From Niallia nealsonii (GTDB taxonomy: Bacteria; Bacillota; Bacilli; Bacillales; Cytobacillaceae): DNA of 51,997 nucleotides. Where the stretch lies: assembly GCF_002835805.1 (NCBI RefSeq), contig NZ_PISE01000009.1, forward strand, positions 1 to 51,997, in the 5' to 3' direction. A program made the position numbers and the translations under genes. Every line of letters starts with the position of its first letter. Position 1 is the stretch's first letter. The notes below the pieces were generated by a model, which had not been told where the DNA came from, made no database searches, and worked only from the letters and a program-made list of their open reading frames with translations. Below, piece after piece: positions 49,408 through 51,997 of this stretch.

Positions 49408-49791
49408 TTATTCATTCATAACAATTGTGCCATTTATATTTGTAAATATTTGTTCCGTTGCTTCTTGTCTGTCCATCGCGGTAATAACCGTATTATTTTT
49501 GGCGCTGACAATCAGTGCAGCATCATTCAGCAGAACTAATGATTCTTTTACACCCATTTGCCTTGCCTGTTTAACTTTTGCTTCTATTTGCTTCCATTTC
49601 GCATCATCAATTACAATGCCTCTTTGCTGCAAGCGTTCATTCGCATGTTTGCTGATATTTAATTTATCGAATGCACCAATAGATACTTGTAGATGTGCAG
49701 AAAATGAAGCAGTTTTTTGAGCTTTAATAGCATTTAAACTATTTTTAATTGCGGCTTGTGATTTAAAAGCAGGATAAATGGATTTATCCAT
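49408..49791 (-). CDS. Small flagellar operon protein (TIGR02530-type)
   Basis: 127-residue soluble protein lying between flgD and flgE. ISKHANERLQQRGI and a C-terminal NTVITAMDRQEATEQIFTNI match my memory of the TIGR02530 'flagellar operon protein' family, found at this position in many Firmicutes. The biochemical role is unknown to me. The ATG at 49791 follows AGGAAGTG at good spacing. Thirteen bases separate its start from the flgD stop. Confidence 0.8.
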   Translation of the reverse strand: MDKSIYPAFKSQAAIKNSLNAIKAQKTASFSAHLQVSIGAFDKLNISKHANERLQQRGIVIDDAKWKQIEAKVKQARQMGVKESLVLLNDAALIVSAKNNTVITAMDRQEATEQIFTNINGTIVMNE

Positions 49792-49803
49792 TTTAATCAC
49801 TTC

Positions 49804-50433
49804 CTATTCAATTTTAGTTATTTGCTTGGAAGTGATCTGGGTGTTATTTGCATCATTTAATGTATATTGCATCACACCATTTTTTAAGGAAACAGATTTC
49901 ACTTCCCCGCTTTGCTCTTCCTGATTATCATTTAAGTAAGTGACTATTTTTCCAATCATTTGACTTGCTGATGCCAAATTACTTGTTTCTGCACTCATAC
50001 TAGAAATATTAGCAGGAGACAAAGTTGTCCCATCTTCTAATGTAAATTCAACACTGTCATCTTTGTAAGCTACAGAGACAACTTTTCCTGTTCCAGAAGT
50101 TGTCGTGTCTGCACCAGAACTGTCTGTTTCTGTTTTGTTCCAGTCGACTACCTTACCAACAAATTGACCATACGAAATTAAATTCGATTGTGTTTGCAAG
50201 GTGGTAAAACTCTCCATCGTTGCATTCATATTAGTCATTTGTTCAAGAGAGGAGAATGTTGCCATTTGTGCAATAAAATCTTTATCCTCTAACGGTTTAG
50301 TTGGATCCTGGTTTTGCAATTGTGTAATTAATATTTTCAAAAAATCATCTTTTCCTAGACTAGAATTTCCAGTTGTTTTTGTCTGCTCTTGATAATTTGA
50401 TAAATAAAGAGACGAATCAATTGTATTTGCCAT
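49804..50433 (-). CDS. flgD: Flagellar hook-capping scaffold protein FlgD
   Basis: Hook cap needed for FlgE polymerisation. 209 residues. The N-terminal [19 protein letters not shown] and [15 protein letters not shown] segments are diagnostic. [12 protein letters not shown] beta-rich C-terminus follows. GGAGGTG precedes the ATG. Confidence 0.95.
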   Translation of the reverse strand: MANTIDSSLYLSNYQEQTKTTGNSSLGKDDFLKILITQLQNQDPTKPLEDKDFIAQMATFSSLEQMTNMNATMESFTTLQTQSNLISYGQFVGKVVDWNKTETDSSGADTTTSGTGKVVSVAYKDDSVEFTLEDGTTLSPANISSMSAETSNLASASQMIGKIVTYLNDNQEEQSGEVKSVSLKNGVMQYTLNDANNTQITSKQITKIE

Positions 50434-50451
50434 GCTTTCACCTCCTCACGT

Positions 50452-51997
50452 TTATTCCATATTAAGAAGCTCCTCCAAAAAGGTTTTTCGTTGTTTTTCT
50501 TGCTCTTTCTGCTGGGAAGACTGCTCTTCTTTTTGTTGTTGCTGTTGCTGTTGCTGTTGATTATCTTTTGTCGTTTTATCTTGCTGCGATGGGGTATACG
50601 CAATATCTAATTTATCGACAACAGCATTTTGCGGACCAAGGCTATGTTTAATACTTGTTAAATGGCTTTCTAATATATCTTTTGCCTCTTGTGAAGCAGT
50701 AAGAATTTTTGCTGAAATATTGCCTTCATTTTGATAGATTTCTATTTTAATAGACCCTAAATGATCTGGCGCTAATCTTAGCGTAAATGTTTGATTATCT
50801 CCATTATTCACAAACTTTCCATTTACAAGCACCTTCTCTAGTTGTTCTCGCAACTGATGTGCTGAAACTGGATTGCCGCTTGCGGTTAATAATACTAAAG
50901 GTTCTTGTTTAGTCGAGACAACTGTTTGCATTTGTCCTACAACAATAGTTTTAGCATCTGTTTCATTCTTTTCCACTAGCGGTTTAATATTTTCCATTCT
51001 AGTAGGTTTCACATCATTTGTGTTTTTAATAGAACCTACCATTAGCGGATTTACCATTTTCGCAAGCATTGTATTTGGTTTTTCTTCTTTTTTTGCAGCT
51101 GTATTTAATTTATCTACCACGCTCGAGACCAATGACTTGATACTATTTAACGGCAATAGAGAGTCTTGTCCTTTTGTTGCTGCTTCTGCTAGCTTCACTG
51201 CTTGACTAGAAGATTTTGTTTGATTATCTGCTCTTCCTAGAAAAGTGTTGTAATGAAATGGATTGATTAGCTGCTCCTGATTTGCTGCATGCCCTAATTT
51301 TGCTCCAGCCCCATCTATTATCACTGCTGACGTCGCTTGGATGCCATTTGCAATGATTGCATCCTGATTTATTGCATTTATCGCATCTGCTGATTTTTCT
51401 GCCGTTTGCGCCGGTGATTGATAAAGCAATGGATTGATCAATTTTACGGTATCAAGTGCGATTGTTTGATTTGCAGGCATCGCCTTTTTGTGTTTGGACT
51501 GAGAATCCGACTGCACTACATTTGTTTCTCCAAACATCTTGCCATTATTGGTCGGCATCACTTTTTCCACATTCACCGTTGTGCCCGTTTGCCCTATTGC
51601 TACACTAGTAGCTGTTAGCGTTTCTTGTGATAAAGTGGCCTCATTACTGATATTTCCATTATTAGCTTCTGATGCAAGACTTTTGTTTGCAGGCTGGTTT
51701 TTTAGACGACTTAATAGATTGCCTTCGCGTACAGGCTGCAATTGTCCAAATAAAGGGTTTATTCTAGTCACTGAGTTGCTTGTATTAGTCTCTTCCTTTA
51801 TTCTTCCCTTTGTTTCAATTATTTGAGCATTAGGATCTTTTCCTACTTCACCTGAGCGGTTAGCATCATCTTTATTCTTTTGTACTAATTGACTGGTACC
51901 CTGACTGAATTTTAATGTTTCTCGAAGTGGGATTGCCTGCCCATTTCCTTCCGTTATGAACGTTCCTTCATTCAATCCTGCCTCGCCTAAAGAATTG
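50452..51997 (-). CDS. fliK: Flagellar hook-length control protein FliK (5' end cut by window)
   Basis: The frame runs open to the window edge, so the N-terminus is missing; at least 514 codons are present. The long N-terminal part is polar and low in complexity, as expected of a secreted ruler. The C-terminal switch domain (about 370-460 of the visible part) has QTFTLRLAPDHLGSIKIEI. It ends in a Gln-rich tail with nine consecutive Gln and KTFLEELLNME. It precedes flgD, as in B. subtilis. Confidence 0.92.
   Translation of the reverse strand, partial: NSLGEAGLNEGTFITEGNGQAIPLRETLKFSQGTSQLVQKNKDDANRSGEVGKDPNAQIIETKGRIKEETNTSNSVTRINPLFGQLQPVREGNLLSRLKNQPANKSLASEANNGNISNEATLSQETLTATSVAIGQTGTTVNVEKVMPTNNGKMFGETNVVQSDSQSKHKKAMPANQTIALDTVKLINPLLYQSPAQTAEKSADAINAINQDAIIANGIQATSAVIIDGAGAKLGHAANQEQLINPFHYNTFLGRADNQTKSSSQAVKLAEAATKGQDSLLPLNSIKSLVSSVVDKLNTAAKKEEKPNTMLAKMVNPLMVGSIKNTNDVKPTRMENIKPLVEKNETDAKTIVVGQMQTVVSTKQEPLVLLTASGNPVSAHQLREQLEKVLVNGKFVNNGDNQTFTLRLAPDHLGSIKIEIYQNEGNISAKILTASQEAKDILESHLTSIKHSLGPQNAVVDKLDIAYTPSQQDKTTKDNQQQQQQQQQKEEQSSQQKEQEKQRKTFLEELLNME
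50533..50559 (-). repeat. CAA/CAG trinucleotide repeat in fliK
   Basis: Nine consecutive Gln codons alternating CAA and CAG. Length change by slippage would keep the frame and alter only the C-terminal Gln tract. Confidence 0.8.

Overview
The window is a low-GC chromosomal segment from a member of the Bacillaceae. All recognisable genes lie on the minus strand, so the biological order runs from high to low coordinates. The gene order matches the Bacillus subtilis block that runs from fliK through the late fla/che operon, sigD and swrB, rpsB-tsf-pyrH-frr, uppS-cdsA-dxr-rseP-proS-polC, the rimP-nusA-infB-rbfA-truB-ribF cluster and rpsO-pnp to ylxY and mlpA. Genus cannot be fixed from the sequence alone. 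No tRNA, rRNA or CRISPR was seen.

Layout in transcription order. (1) About 51997-32510: fliK (cut by the window edge), flgD, a small TIGR02530-type flagellar gene, flgE, swrD, fliL, fliM, fliY, cheY, fliO/fliZ, fliP, fliQ, fliR, flhB, flhA, flhF, flhG, cheB, cheA, cheW, cheC, cheD. This covers hook assembly, the C-ring switch, the export gate and the chemotaxis core. (2) About 32509-31862: a strong terminator and a 650-base gene-free stretch holding a 17-bp perfect inverted repeat. It separates the fla/che genes from sigD, which is unusual compared with B. subtilis. (3) sigD and swrB. (4) rpsB, tsf, pyrH, frr, uppS, cdsA, dxr, rseP and proS, with predicted terminators in several gaps. (5) polC. 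(6) rimP, nusA, ylxR, ylxQ, infB, ylxP, rbfA, truB, ribF. (7) rpsO, repeats, pnp, ylxY, mlpA.

The outstanding feature is polC, the essential replicative DNA polymerase III alpha subunit. It is interrupted by a 2676-bp group II intron at 15121..17796. The intron starts with GTGCG and ends with AT after a recognisable domain V hairpin. Removing it exactly rejoins an Asn codon and gives a continuous 1440-residue PolC, close to the 1437 of B. subtilis. The insertion falls two residues after the second aspartate of the catalytic Asp-Ile-Asp motif, so the intron splits the polymerase active site. The intron's own reverse transcriptase/maturase-HNH protein is broken by two frameshifts and one in-frame stop. 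An essential enzyme therefore appears to depend on splicing that this intron cannot support with its own protein, unless the lesions are sequence errors.

Other points of interest are a near-palindromic 97-base hairpin between rbfA and truB, dispersed-repeat-like segments between rpsO and pnp, a chain of intra-operon terminators, and a YlxY deacetylase lacking the usual first catalytic Asp.
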